From assembly GCF_018613835.1 (NCBI RefSeq), contig NZ_JAGGPM010000019.1:60739-124738 (forward strand): a stretch of 64,000 nucleotides of DNA, written 5' to 3'. Position 1 is the first letter of the stretch. Each line of letters begins with the position of its first letter. The stretch is from Arthrobacter sp. ISL-5 (GTDB lineage: Bacteria > Actinomycetota > Actinomycetes > Actinomycetales > Micrococcaceae). The notes under the pieces are model-generated. The model was not told where the DNA came from. It saw only the letters and a program-made list of their open reading frames with translations, and did no database searches. This document shows, piece after piece, positions 43,751-52,734 of this stretch. Position numbers and translations under genes: made by a program.

Positions 43751-45261
43751 GCAGCCACCTTCTCTCGGATCGTGTCGACGGCGACGTCGTCGCCCTCGAG
43801 AATTTCAACAACCCTGCCGTGCCTTACGACGAGTACGCGATGGCAGCAGGCGACGAGTTCCGGGGCGTCATCGGAGATGACGATGACGCCCATCCCGGCA
43901 GCCGCCTCAGCCCGGAGGATGCCGAGGATTTCTGCCTTGGATCCGATATCCACGCCGACGGTGGGCCCGTTGAGCATGAGGATGCGCGGCCGGCGCGCCA
44001 GCCATTTTGCGAGCACAACGCGCTGAGCGTTACCGCCGGACAGGGACCGCACCGGCGCTTGGACGTTCGGAGCCTTGACACGCAGTCGGGCAAACAGGCC
44101 CTGGATCGTCTCACGTACAGCGCGGAGGTCGAGGGTACCGAAACGAGTCGTATGCTCGTTCGGGGATCCTGCGATGATGTTGTCGGCAATCGACTTGTCC
44201 ATGAAGAGCCCCTGTGTCAGGCGGTCTTCGGGCACATACCCGATGCCGGCATCGATGGCGTCATTGATGGAGTGAAGCCGGACCGGCGTTCCGTTGACCT
44301 TTACAACCCCGCTGTCGTGCGGCACCACACCGAAGAGCGCTTCGGCGATCTCTGTGCGCCCCGAACCCAGCAGGCCGGTCACGCCGAGTATCTCTCCGCG
44401 GCGCAACGTGAAGGAGACGTCCTCATAGGCGCCTCGCAGGCCAAGGCCCTCGAGTTCCAATACGATCTCAGACTGGGCGTCGAGCTCGCTGACATGGCGT
44501 GTCTCGTCGAGTTCCTGTCCGGTCATGTGAAGGGCAATGGCGCGCGGGTCCAGCATCGACGCGGGGCTGGTGACCACGTTCTTGCCGGAACGAAGAATTG
44601 CGACACGCTGGGAGATCTTCAGGACCTCGTCCAGCTTGTGGGAGACGAAGATCAGACCCACTCCCCGGGATCGAAGCCGCTCAACGATCACGAAGAGCCT
44701 GTCGACCTCGGTGTGCGTAAGTGCCGTCGTCGGCTCATCCATGATCAGGACGCGGGCATCACTGACGAGCGCACGGCAGATGGCCGTCAGCTGCTTGTCA
44801 GCGACTGAGAGCCGCTCGACGTCGGCGTCAAGGTCCAGATGCAAGCCGAGTTCGTCGACAATCGCCTGCGCTGCCGGGCGGGCTGCCCTGCCGCTGTACA
44901 GCCGCCGACGGTCCGCTACGGCCGATGTCAGGATGATGTTTTCAGCCACGGTGAGGTTCGGGAACAGCGAGAAATCCTGATAGATGACCTGGATCCCGCT
45001 CTTGATGGCGTCGGTTGGGTCCATCGACGAGTAGGTGTTGCCGTCGACAATAATCTCGCCCGAGTCCGGTTTCTCGGCTCCGGAGATGATCTTGATCAGC
45101 GTCGACTTTCCACAGCCGTTCTCTCCGGCCAGGCACAGTACCTCGCCGGGCAGCAGATCAAGCGAGACGTCGTTGAGCGCGGTGACTCCGCCGAACGTCT
45201 TGACAATGTTGCGCACCTCGAGAACAGGCGAAGACGGCCCTTTCAGGGCAGTGCTTGTCAT
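43747..45261 (-). CDS. Sugar ABC transporter ATP-binding protein (double domain)
   Basis: 504 residues with two ABC domains, as in RbsA. Domain one has GENGCGKSTLIKII (Walker A), a signature region at LSVADKQLTAI and LIMDEPT. Domain two has GLLGSGRTE (a weakened Walker A, normal here), LSGGNAQRVVLAKWLA and a degenerate LMLNGPTVGVD in place of the usual DEP. It powers import through the two permeases. It follows the binding-protein gene by 60 bases. Confidence 0.92.
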   Translation of the reverse strand: MTSTALKGPSSPVLEVRNIVKTFGGVTALNDVSLDLLPGEVLCLAGENGCGKSTLIKIISGAEKPDSGEIIVDGNTYSSMDPTDAIKSGIQVIYQDFSLFPNLTVAENIILTSAVADRRRLYSGRAARPAAQAIVDELGLHLDLDADVERLSVADKQLTAICRALVSDARVLIMDEPTTALTHTEVDRLFVIVERLRSRGVGLIFVSHKLDEVLKISQRVAILRSGKNVVTSPASMLDPRAIALHMTGQELDETRHVSELDAQSEIVLELEGLGLRGAYEDVSFTLRRGEILGVTGLLGSGRTEIAEALFGVVPHDSGVVKVNGTPVRLHSINDAIDAGIGYVPEDRLTQGLFMDKSIADNIIAGSPNEHTTRFGTLDLRAVRETIQGLFARLRVKAPNVQAPVRSLSGGNAQRVVLAKWLARRPRILMLNGPTVGVDIGSKAEILGILRAEAAAGMGVIVISDDAPELVACCHRVLVVRHGRVVEILEGDDVAVDTIREKVAA

Positions 45262-45321
45262 ATCGAAACCCTTTCAGGAGGGCGCAGGGCGCAGTGATGG
45301 GCGCCCCCGCGCCCCGAACGG

Positions 45322-46365
45322 TCAGAAGTTGTACTGCTTGGCGGTTGCGGCGTCGGCTTCGATCGATGCGTCGCCCAGGAACACGTTGTCGTAGCCCTTC
45401 AGCTTCTTCAGGCTGTTGTAGCCCTTGATGCCCAAGTCGGTGCCTTCTTCGACCTTGCCTCCGCTGGCAAGGATGCGCGCGATCTCCAGCTGAGCCTCAC
45501 CGGCGAGGGCCGGGTCCCAGAAGAAGATCTTGTCGATTCCGCCGCTTGCCAGGTACTTGCTCGCGGCAGACGGAATTGACGTGCCCATCACACAGATGTC
45601 CTTCGCGCGTCCGGCTTCTTCAACCGCGCGGGCGATGCCCGGGACGTCGTTGCCGGCAGAGCCTTCGAATCCCTTGATGTTGGGGTGCTTCGCGAGAATT
45701 TCCTTGGCCTTCTGGTAGGCAGCCGCCTCGTTGTCGGTGCTTTCGATCGGATCCTCTACGCGCTTCATGCCCGGGAAGTTCGACTTCTGGTAGTCATAGG
45801 CAGCCCCGACCCATTCCATGTGCGTCTTGGCCGTGAGGCCGCCGACGAACTGGACGTACTCGCCCTTGCCGCCCATGCAGGCACCGAGGCTCTTCATGAT
45901 TTTCTCGCCGTAAACGGCGTTGTCGAACGCCTCAATGTCTACGTCGACGTTTTTGATTCCGGTCGCCTCATGGGCGACCGTGATGATGCCCTTCGCCTTT
46001 GCCTGGGCTAGGACGCTGGCAACGGCTTCAGGAGAGTTCGGCACGACGGTGATGGCTGTCGGGCTCTGCGCGACCAGGTCCTGGATGATCTTGATCTGCT
46101 TCTCCGGACTGACGTCATCGCCTCCCTCGGTGCGCGTGTCGATGCCAGTGCGTTTGCCATAGGCCTCAACGCCCTCATCCATGCGGTCGAACCAAGCGAT
46201 TCCCTTGAGCTTCACTACGGTCACCATGGTCATGTCGGACGCTTTGGCGTCACCGCTCGCGTTCCCCGCTCCCGCCGCGGCCCCGTCGTTGACCGAGCCG
46301 CAGCCCGTCATGAGAAGGGCTGAGACGCCAGCGGCCACAACTGCTGATGTGCGCAAAAGCTTCAT
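45322..46365 (-). CDS. Sugar ABC transporter substrate-binding lipoprotein (RhaS/LsrB-like)
   Basis: About 347 residues from ATG 46365, seven bases after AAAGGAG. A signal peptide ends in the lipobox LLMTGCGS. The mature protein is a two-lobed periplasmic-binding-protein type 1: VVKLKGIAWFDRMDEGVEAY, VVPNSPEAVASVLAQAKAKG and GTSIPSAASKYLASG resemble rhamnose or AI-2 binding proteins. Attached to the outer face of the membrane, it delivers the ligand to the two permeases. It is the first gene of the operon and faces the DeoR gene. Confidence 0.9.
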   Translation of the reverse strand: MKLLRTSAVVAAGVSALLMTGCGSVNDGAAAGAGNASGDAKASDMTMVTVVKLKGIAWFDRMDEGVEAYGKRTGIDTRTEGGDDVSPEKQIKIIQDLVAQSPTAITVVPNSPEAVASVLAQAKAKGIITVAHEATGIKNVDVDIEAFDNAVYGEKIMKSLGACMGGKGEYVQFVGGLTAKTHMEWVGAAYDYQKSNFPGMKRVEDPIESTDNEAAAYQKAKEILAKHPNIKGFEGSAGNDVPGIARAVEEAGRAKDICVMGTSIPSAASKYLASGGIDKIFFWDPALAGEAQLEIARILASGGKVEEGTDLGIKGYNSLKKLKGYDNVFLGDASIEADAATAKQYNF

Positions 46366-46448
46366 CAATTCACTCCTTTGTGATCATGCACGGCGGATGC
46401 CTGAATCCGCGCATCGGTTTCTCCGATCTGTGCATACGCTAGGACATA

Positions 46449-46509
46449 TTCGCGCAACTGTCGAGAGATTCGTGCAAAATTGCCGAGATTCGTGCACATA
46501 TTGCGCGAA
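46449..46509. promoter_or_regulatory. Operator array with exact 20-bp period
   Basis: TTCGCGCA (46449-46456), TTCGTGCA (46469-46476) and TTCGTGCA (46489-46496) are direct repeats spaced by exactly 20 bases, on one face of the helix. An inverted TGCGCGAA follows at 46502-46509. The last two belong to a longer repeat, GAGATTCGTGCA. The array fills the gap between the ABC operon and the DeoR gene; TTCG-containing boxes are known for DeoR/GlpR-type repressors. Confidence 0.65.
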
Positions 46510-46557
46510 ATCATGCATCGGTCTAACCTTGAGGTCATACCTAGGGAAAGGGGCCCG

Positions 46558-47328
46558 ATGTCGCGCCGCCAGGAGATTGTCGAGCTCATCGAAGAGCACG
46601 GTTTTCAGAGCGTCACCACGCTCGCCCGCAAATTTGGCGTGGACGCGTCTACTATTCGCCGAGACCTCGAGCGGCTGGCGGAGGATAAGAGGATCCGGCG
46701 GACACATGGCGGCGCCGCCCCTGCCGAGCCGGTGGCACCTCTCAATGCGACGGGGACCCAGCTACGGGAGAAACAAGCCATCGGCGCAGCCACGGCGGAC
46801 AGAATCCTTGAGAACCAGACGGTGCTTCTTGACAGCGGATCCACCTGCCTGGAGGTAGCACGCCATCTCGACCACTCACGCCTCACCGTCGTAACGCATG
46901 ACTTGCTCGTCGGACTTGAGATATCCCGGAAGCCACGAATCAATCTGGTGTTCATCGGGGGCGAGCTCCTGCCCGGCGCCACTTCCATGTGGGGCCCCGC
47001 GTCGCTCCAACAACTCGAGAACATGCGCATCAATGTGGCCGTTTTCGGAGCGGGCGCTGTAATGGATGACGGGATTTACGCGAGCTCGAGTTACTCGATC
47101 GAGCTCAAACGCAAAATGCGCTCCGTCGCTGCGGAGGCCTTCTTCGTGGCCGACAGCACGAAGTTCGGGCGCGAGGCGCTCTTCAAGGTCTTTGGATTCG
47201 AGGACTTTACTGCCGGCATCACCGACGACGGAATTGATCCAATTCGGGCGGCGCGCTGGCCCATTCCCCTGATCCGGGCCAGCACCAAGAATGACGCCGA
47301 AGCCAGCGGCATAAGCCGACGCGCATAG
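46558..47328 (+). CDS. DeoR/GlpR-family transcriptional repressor
   Basis: 256 residues from ATG 46558 after GGGAAAGG. RRQEIVELIEEHG and VTTLARKFGVDASTIRRDLERL form the DeoR helix-turn-helix, followed by RRTHGGAA. The C-terminal sugar-phosphate sensor domain has the ISOCOT-type LLDSGSTCLEVARHL, VTHDLLVGLEI and ADSTKFGREALFKV. Its ligand is probably the phosphorylated ketose made by the neighbouring DhaK/DhaL kinase. It is divergent from the ABC operon, with the phased operator array in between. Confidence 0.9.
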   Translation: MSRRQEIVELIEEHGFQSVTTLARKFGVDASTIRRDLERLAEDKRIRRTHGGAAPAEPVAPLNATGTQLREKQAIGAATADRILENQTVLLDSGSTCLEVARHLDHSRLTVVTHDLLVGLEISRKPRINLVFIGGELLPGATSMWGPASLQQLENMRINVAVFGAGAVMDDGIYASSSYSIELKRKMRSVAAEAFFVADSTKFGREALFKVFGFEDFTAGITDDGIDPIRAARWPIPLIRASTKNDAEASGISRRA

Positions 47329-47356
47329 TTTTCAGAGGGCGACGGTTTCTCAGCGG

Positions 47357-47390
47357 ACGACGGCGGGAACCTCCCGCCGTCGTTTTCTTC
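47357..47390. terminator. Copy of the dispersed palindrome with a T-rich tail
   Basis: ACGACGGCGGGA (47357-47368) pairs with TCCCGCCGTCGT (47372-47383) around ACC and is followed by TTTCTTC, the most canonical terminator form among the copies. It separates the converging DeoR and GntR genes. Confidence 0.8.
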
Positions 47391-47419
47391 CGTGCGTGAG
47401 CCCCACACTTTTCATCCGG

Positions 47420-48121
47420 TCAGCGGCCAAGTTTCTGCACGAGGCGGTCCCTCTTGCTGCCTGACTCCACAACCTCGCGCTGGCGCAGCGCCGAGGCGTA
47501 ACTGTCCCGGGTCCGCAGGATATGACGTTCCAGCACCGCTGCGACCCCGGCGGCGTCGCCCCTCCTGAAGCGCTCCACGATCAGGGCATGTTCTTCCATT
47601 GACGTGGCCGTGGCACCCGCTGTTCTTGAGGCCAGGTGTGCGCGCAAAGCGGATATCCGCGCCACGTTCATTCGATAGGCCCGCTGAAGGTATCTATTGC
47701 CACAATGGTCAAAAAACGTCAGGTGAAAGCGGGCATCCAGGCGGTTGTATTCGCGGCGATCGTCGGCATCCAGGGCATCGCTCATCGCAGCCAGAAGCGT
47801 GGCAAGATCATTGGCGGCACCTTCCTTGTTGCCCGCTATCGCGAGCTCTACGGCCCACGCCTCGAACCTAATCCGGCAATCACCAAGCTCAAGAATCTCG
47901 TCGGCACTCGGTCTGAAAATATAAGTGCCCGACTTTGGCACGATATCCACGAGCCCCTCAGCCTGCAGTTCCCGAAGCGCCTCCCTAACAGGAGTCCTGC
48001 TTACGCCGAAGATGTCGGAGATGACGTCCTCTGACAACGGCTCCCCCAGGTTGAAGGCGCCGTCCATGATCGCCGTGCGAAGCTCTGCTGCGACACCATA
48101 GGCGAGCGAAGAGTCCCTCAA
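47420..48121 (-). CDS. GntR regulator, FadR/FCD subfamily
   Basis: About 233 residues from TTG 48121, six bases after GGGAGG; GTG 48124 is an alternative. The wing-helix SEDVISDIFGVSRTPVREALRELQAEGL is standard, and the FCD domain shows FHLTFFDHCGNRYLQRAY and a final HILRTRDSYAS with metal-binding His residues. It is divergent from the SDR-led operon, with a perfect palindrome between, and likely represses it until a carboxylic acid is present. Confidence 0.88.
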   Translation of the reverse strand: MRDSSLAYGVAAELRTAIMDGAFNLGEPLSEDVISDIFGVSRTPVREALRELQAEGLVDIVPKSGTYIFRPSADEILELGDCRIRFEAWAVELAIAGNKEGAANDLATLLAAMSDALDADDRREYNRLDARFHLTFFDHCGNRYLQRAYRMNVARISALRAHLASRTAGATATSMEEHALIVERFRRGDAAGVAAVLERHILRTRDSYASALRQREVVESGSKRDRLVQKLGR

Positions 48122-48257
48122 CACGCACCTCCCTGCTTGTCTTTCCGTCTGAGGAAATCTTGTCACGACTCGTGACCGCTCAGCGCCATGCGGGGCAGGT
48201 GACCCATGGCTTAGCCCCTTTAATCGCAGCCAACGTCTTGCATTCCAATTGTTGCAG

Positions 48258-48273
48258 AACTAGTATCCTAGTT
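48258..48273. promoter_or_regulatory. Probable GntR operator
   Basis: AACTAG-TATC-CTAGTT is a perfect 6-4-6 inverted repeat in the middle of the 209-base gap between the GntR gene and the SDR gene. The CTAG core resembles the palindrome found beside the other FadR-type gene at 16879. Confidence 0.6.
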
Positions 48274-48330
48274 GCGCGTGACCTAGAACACGTAATGCGG
48301 TGCGCCCACCAAATCAAAGGAGATTTATCC

Positions 48331-49134
48331 GTGCTGGAAAATGTGGTTGTCGCAGTGACAGGGGCTGCCCAGGGTATTGGCCGCTCGATTGCACTCAAGG
48401 TCGCCTCACTTGGCGCCGACGTTTGCCTGGCTGACATAAACCTGGACGGAGCCGAAGCGGTGGCCGACGAAATCCGCGATCTGGGGCGCAATGCAATGGC
48501 AGTGCGGGTGGATGTCACGGACCCAACGTCCACAGAGGACTTGATGCGCTCCGTAACGCAGAACTTCGGACGCCTCGACGTCGCAGTCTGCAACGCCGGC
48601 ATCGTGCAGGTAAAGCCGTTCTTCGACATCACCGCAGAGGACTGGAACAGGACCATGACCGTCAACGGACTCGGTACCTTCCTGACCCTCCAGAGTGCCG
48701 CCCGGGTTATGCGGGAACAAACCCCCCTCAGCCCAGGCCGCCCGAGCGGAAAAATCATCAACATGGCGTCCATCGCGGGCCGGTACGGGGCGGGCGCCAT
48801 GGCACCCATGACTCCGCATTACCGGGCCAGCAAAGCTGCCGTCATCAGCCTCACCCAAACAGCCTCGTTTGGCCTCGCGCCGAAGATCACGGTCAACGCC
48901 GTCTGCCCTGGGATCGTCGACACCGACATGTGGACCCAGATTGATCGCGAATGGAGTGAGGCGGAAGACCTGCTGCCCGGCGAGGCCTGGAGGTCCCGCA
49001 CAGCCGCGATCCCCATGGGACGCCCGCAGACGCCCACTGACGTCGCAGAGGTCGTGGGCTTCCTGTGCTCATCATCGTCCGATTACATGACCGGCCAGTC
49101 GATCAACGTCGACGGCGGCCTGTTCATGTCCTGA
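48331..49134 (+). CDS. Short-chain dehydrogenase/reductase
   Basis: 267 residues from GTG 48331 preceded by AAAGGAG; an in-frame extension to 48160 would cover the operator and is rejected. Cofactor loop TGAAQGIGRS, acidic DINLDG (NAD preference), NAGI, and the active-site Ser and YRASK (Tyr-x-x-x-Lys) are all present, ending with GQSINVDGGLFMS. It oxidises an alcohol or hydroxyacid. First gene of a catabolic operon with MFS carrier, lyase and hydroxyacid dehydrogenase. Confidence 0.9.
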   Translation: MLENVVVAVTGAAQGIGRSIALKVASLGADVCLADINLDGAEAVADEIRDLGRNAMAVRVDVTDPTSTEDLMRSVTQNFGRLDVAVCNAGIVQVKPFFDITAEDWNRTMTVNGLGTFLTLQSAARVMREQTPLSPGRPSGKIINMASIAGRYGAGAMAPMTPHYRASKAAVISLTQTASFGLAPKITVNAVCPGIVDTDMWTQIDREWSEAEDLLPGEAWRSRTAAIPMGRPQTPTDVAEVVGFLCSSSSDYMTGQSINVDGGLFMS

Positions 49135-49183
49135 CCGGTTGCCCCGACCGCCAGATCCCGCCCGTTCCAGAAAGGTTTCCGAT

Positions 49184-50539
49184 ATGAGCGAGAGCCGCTC
49201 CGCCAATTTGACTGCAAGGATGCATCACCCGGATCCCCGCACCACCGTCCGGAAAATCACACGTCGCCTCCTTCCCATCATCTTTATCGCCTACGTCATT
49301 GCATATGTGGACCGGGTCAATCTCGGGTTCGCACAGTTGTCCATGGGCGAAGAACTCGGCATCAAGGCAGCGGCGTACGGACTCGCCGCTTCCATCTTCT
49401 TCATCGCCTATTTCATCTTCGAGGTGCCGAGCAACCTGTTGCTGAGCAAATTTGGGGCCCGTAACTGGATCACCCGGATCATGATCAGCTGGGGACTGGT
49501 GACGGTCCTGACCGGGTTCGTGACCAGCATCGAAATGCTGTACGCCACCCGCTTTCTCCTCGGAATTGCCGAGGCGGGATTCTTCCCCGGCATGATCTAC
49601 TTCCTCACCCAGTGGTACCGCAGTTCTGACCGGGCGAAGGCACTCGGATGGCTGATTTTCGCGCAGCCAATCGCTTTCATGGTGGGCGGATTCTTCGGCG
49701 GGCTAATCCTCGACAACATCCACTGGTTCGGGCTGTCCTCATGGCAGTGGGTGTTCATCCTCACCGGAGTGCCCGCGGTGCTGATGGGAATTGTTGTCTA
49801 CGTGAAGCTGCCGGACAGCCCGCAAAAGGCTAAATGGCTCACACCTTCGGAAAGCACGTGGCTGACCGACGCGATCGACGCCGAACAAGGCGAAAGCACC
49901 GAAGGCATCAAGGCGCAGCTCGCCGCCTTGAAGAACCCCACTGTCCTCCATCTGTCCCTGATTCACCTGGCGTTCGCAACCGGATCTTACGGTTTCAACC
50001 TGTTCCTGCCGCTGATCATCAAGCAGATCAATCCCAGCTATTCAGCCACCAACATCGGCTTCACAGCCGTCATTCCCTACTTCTTCGCAGCCATCGGCAT
50101 CCTTCTCAGTGCGCGCCTCTTCGACAGGGTGCGGCACAAACGGCTCATGGTCGCCGCGTCCTCAATGATGGCAGCAGCCGGCCTGACGGGCGCTGCCCTG
50201 CTCAAGGACAACCCCGCGCTGGCGCTGGTCGCCATTTGCATTACCGCCTGTGCAGTGTTCTCCTTTCTGGCCCCGTTCTGGGCGATCGTGACACTTAGGG
50301 TCAGCCGGACGCAGGCTGCAGTAGGCGTAGCCGTGGTCAATTCCATCGGAAACCTGGGCGGGTTCTTTGGCCCTTATCTGGTGGGCCAGAACAGCGGTGG
50401 CTCCAACGTCATCTCCGGCCTGGTGGCGCCTATCGCCGCCTTCGTCGTCGCCGCCGTGCTGATCTTCTTCCTGAAACAAGCCAAAGGCCCAAGTCCGGCC
50501 GCCGAGCGCACCAAAGAGATCCAGGAGAGCATCCGATGA
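49184..50539 (+). CDS. MFS transporter, anion:cation symporter (ACS) type
   Basis: 451 residues from ATG 49184 (AGAAAGG upstream). Twelve helices; RRLLPIIFIAYVIAYVDRVNLGFA is the ACS/tartrate-phthalate-type first helix, and GIAEAGFFPGMIYFLTQWY is the motif after helix 4. Members carry organic anions such as tartrate, phthalate or glucarate with protons. Its stop overlaps the next ATG by four bases, so transport and lyase are co-produced. Confidence 0.9.
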   Translation: MSESRSANLTARMHHPDPRTTVRKITRRLLPIIFIAYVIAYVDRVNLGFAQLSMGEELGIKAAAYGLAASIFFIAYFIFEVPSNLLLSKFGARNWITRIMISWGLVTVLTGFVTSIEMLYATRFLLGIAEAGFFPGMIYFLTQWYRSSDRAKALGWLIFAQPIAFMVGGFFGGLILDNIHWFGLSSWQWVFILTGVPAVLMGIVVYVKLPDSPQKAKWLTPSESTWLTDAIDAEQGESTEGIKAQLAALKNPTVLHLSLIHLAFATGSYGFNLFLPLIIKQINPSYSATNIGFTAVIPYFFAAIGILLSARLFDRVRHKRLMVAASSMMAAAGLTGAALLKDNPALALVAICITACAVFSFLAPFWAIVTLRVSRTQAAVGVAVVNSIGNLGGFFGPYLVGQNSGGSNVISGLVAPIAAFVVAAVLIFFLKQAKGPSPAAERTKEIQESIR

Positions 50540-51399
50540 ACGCCGCAGCGCAACTGCGCGGACTTCTGCAGCCCGGCGCTCCCATTGTCCGCGCCCCCGG
50601 CGCCTACGACTCCCTCTCCGCTCGATTAGTCGAGCAGGCCGGATTTCCAGCCATCTACATGACTGGCTTCGGAGCCACCGCGTCGCGGCTGGGGCTCCCG
50701 GACATCGGGCTGCTCACTCAGACGGAAATGACCGAGCATGCCCGGAACATGGTCCGTGCCACCCAGGCACCAATCATCGCGGACGCCGATACCGGATACG
50801 GCGGTCCCTCCAATATCCACCGCACGGTGCAGGAGTACATTCAGGCGGGTGTCGCAGCCATCCACCTCGAAGATCAGGTGGCACCGAAACGTTGCGGACA
50901 GATGGCAGGCATCCAGCTGATGAGCCGCGCTGAGAGCGAGAAGCGGCTCAAGGCCGCGCTTTCTGCCCGGGACGACGACGATCTCATCGTCATCGCCCGG
51001 ACCGACGCACTCGCGGCCACCGGCCGTGAGGACGCGATCGACCGCGCGAAGAGCTATCAGGACGCTGGTGCCGACCTCGTGTTCGTGGACGGCATCAAAA
51101 CCCGCGCGGACATTGAATACGTCGCCCACCATCTGCCCGGCCGCAAGGTCGCTTCGCTGGTGGACGGCACCGATGCCGCTTCGCTGACGGCGGGAGAACT
51201 GCAGGAGATGGGCTTCTCGATGGTCTTCTACGCCCTCACCGCACTTTTCGCGGCGGTCACGGGCGCCAGGACCACCTTGGCCCGGCTCCACGACGGCGAG
51301 GTGATCCCGGCAAGCACTTCCGGAATCAACTACACCGACTATTCCCAGATCGTCGGCCTTGATTTCCATCAAAGGCTCGACGCCGCCTACGGCGCCTGA
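50536..51399 (+). CDS. Isocitrate lyase/PEP mutase superfamily protein
   Basis: 287 residues. MTGFGATASRLGLPDIGLLT, ADADTGYGG (the Mg2+-binding aspartates) and VAAIHLEDQVAPKRCGQ define the superfamily. The usual lyase motif K-R-C-G-H reads KRCGQ here, so the conserved His is Gln, suggesting a changed reaction such as oxaloacetate-type decarboxylation or cleavage of an unusual alkylmalate. ATGA overlap with the MFS gene. Cytoplasmic, probably tetrameric. Confidence 0.87.
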   Translation: MNAAAQLRGLLQPGAPIVRAPGAYDSLSARLVEQAGFPAIYMTGFGATASRLGLPDIGLLTQTEMTEHARNMVRATQAPIIADADTGYGGPSNIHRTVQEYIQAGVAAIHLEDQVAPKRCGQMAGIQLMSRAESEKRLKAALSARDDDDLIVIARTDALAATGREDAIDRAKSYQDAGADLVFVDGIKTRADIEYVAHHLPGRKVASLVDGTDAASLTAGELQEMGFSMVFYALTALFAAVTGARTTLARLHDGEVIPASTSGINYTDYSQIVGLDFHQRLDAAYGA

Positions 51400-51427
51400 C
51401 GGCCGTCACCTCACCGGAAAGATGAAC

Positions 51428-52423
51428 ATGTTCAAGATTGTTGTGACCGACTACGAATTCGCCAACTTGGCGCCGGAGCTGGAAGTTTTTGGCGCCGCCG
51501 ACGTCGAATTCGTCACCGGGCCCTTTGAATCGAGGGAAGCGCTGGCTGAGGCTTGCGGCGACGCGGACGCCATCATCAACCAGTACGTCGAGCTCGATGC
51601 CGGATTCATCGGGCGTCTCGAGCGGTGTGCCGTGATCTGCCGCTACGGCATCGGCGTCAACACCATTGATGTTGACGCCGCCACCGCGGCAGGCATCATG
51701 GTTGCCAACGTGCCGGACGGCTCCCTGGACGATGTTTCCGACCACGCGGCGGCCATGATTCTCTCGCTCTCCCGCGGATTGGGTTCCTACGACCGCGCCA
51801 TCCGCGCCGGCGTCTGGGACTACGCGGCGGCTAAGCCGCTGCACCGGCTTCGTGGCCGGATTCTGGGCCTGGTCGGATTCGGCAACATACCCCAGCGCCT
51901 CGCCGAGAAGATGCAGGTATTTGGAATGGAGATCCTTGCGTTCGATCCCTTCGTCCGCGCAGAGAAGGCCGCCGAATCGGGTGCACGGCTAGTTGGGTTG
52001 GAGGAACTGGCCGCCACCTCCGACGTCATCTCCGTCCACGTGCCCCTCAACGATGAAACTCGCGGACTGATCGGCAAGGACCAGCTGGCGCTGATGAAAC
52101 CGACGTCGCTGATCATCAATACCGCCCGCGGCGGCATCATCGATGAGGACGCCCTCACCGCTGCCCTGCGTGCTGGGCGCATCTCCGGTGCGGGCCTCGA
52201 TGTGTTCGCTGACGAACCGCTGCCGGCGGGGAGCCCCTTCGCATCTCTCGACAACACTGTCCTCTCACCCCACACCGCTTGGTACTCGGAGCAGTCCGAG
52301 CATGAAATCCGCACCAAGACTGCGCAGAACGCGCTTGCAGCCCTCATCGACGGCCGGCCACTGTATCTCGTCAATCGGGACCTGAAGCCCCGGGTCGTCG
52401 CCCGCCGATCGCTGCCACTGTAA
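51428..52423 (+). CDS. D-2-hydroxyacid dehydrogenase (CtBP/phosphoglycerate-dehydrogenase-like)
   Basis: 331 residues from ATG 51428, six bases after GGAAAG. LVGFGNIPQRLAEKM is the NAD-binding glycine loop (the third Gly of GxGxxG is Pro-adjacent and altered), then NTARGGIIDEDAL (catalytic Arg), DVFADEPLP (Glu) and LSPHTAWYS (His). It interconverts a 2-hydroxyacid and 2-oxoacid with NAD(H). Last gene of the operon beginning at 48331. Confidence 0.88.
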   Translation: MFKIVVTDYEFANLAPELEVFGAADVEFVTGPFESREALAEACGDADAIINQYVELDAGFIGRLERCAVICRYGIGVNTIDVDAATAAGIMVANVPDGSLDDVSDHAAAMILSLSRGLGSYDRAIRAGVWDYAAAKPLHRLRGRILGLVGFGNIPQRLAEKMQVFGMEILAFDPFVRAEKAAESGARLVGLEELAATSDVISVHVPLNDETRGLIGKDQLALMKPTSLIINTARGGIIDEDALTAALRAGRISGAGLDVFADEPLPAGSPFASLDNTVLSPHTAWYSEQSEHEIRTKTAQNALAALIDGRPLYLVNRDLKPRVVARRSLPL

Positions 52424-52653
52424 GCCCGTGGCGGCATAAAGGTAATGCGGGGCTTTTGCGTTCCACGCTGCACCTACGAACCCCCTGCAACCAGCGCAGC
52501 CGCTTCCAGGGCCAAAGACGGAATGCTGCACAAAGCTCTGCCACCGTGAGCGGGACGCTGTGTCTGTGGATTGACCGGCGGCCGCGTTAAGGCTGACCCA
52601 GAGGTTCATGATGGCGTCCTTAATTGCCGCCTGGCCGTACATTTCGAAGCGGA

Positions 52654-52678
52654 CGACGGCGGGAACCTCCCGCCGTCG
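52654..52678. repeat. Copy of the dispersed palindrome
   Basis: CGACGGCGGGA (52654-52664) and TCCCGCCGTCG (52668-52678) enclose ACC and are followed by CCTTCTTTCCC. It lies 230 bases after the dehydrogenase and 57 bases beyond the end of the RidA remnant, so it may have terminated the latter or both. No gene was found in 52424-52653. Confidence 0.75.
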
Positions 52679-52734
52679 CCTTCTTTCCCAAGCCTTGGGT
52701 CGGGCACTGGCGGCGTTGCGGACAGCTGCGTCCG

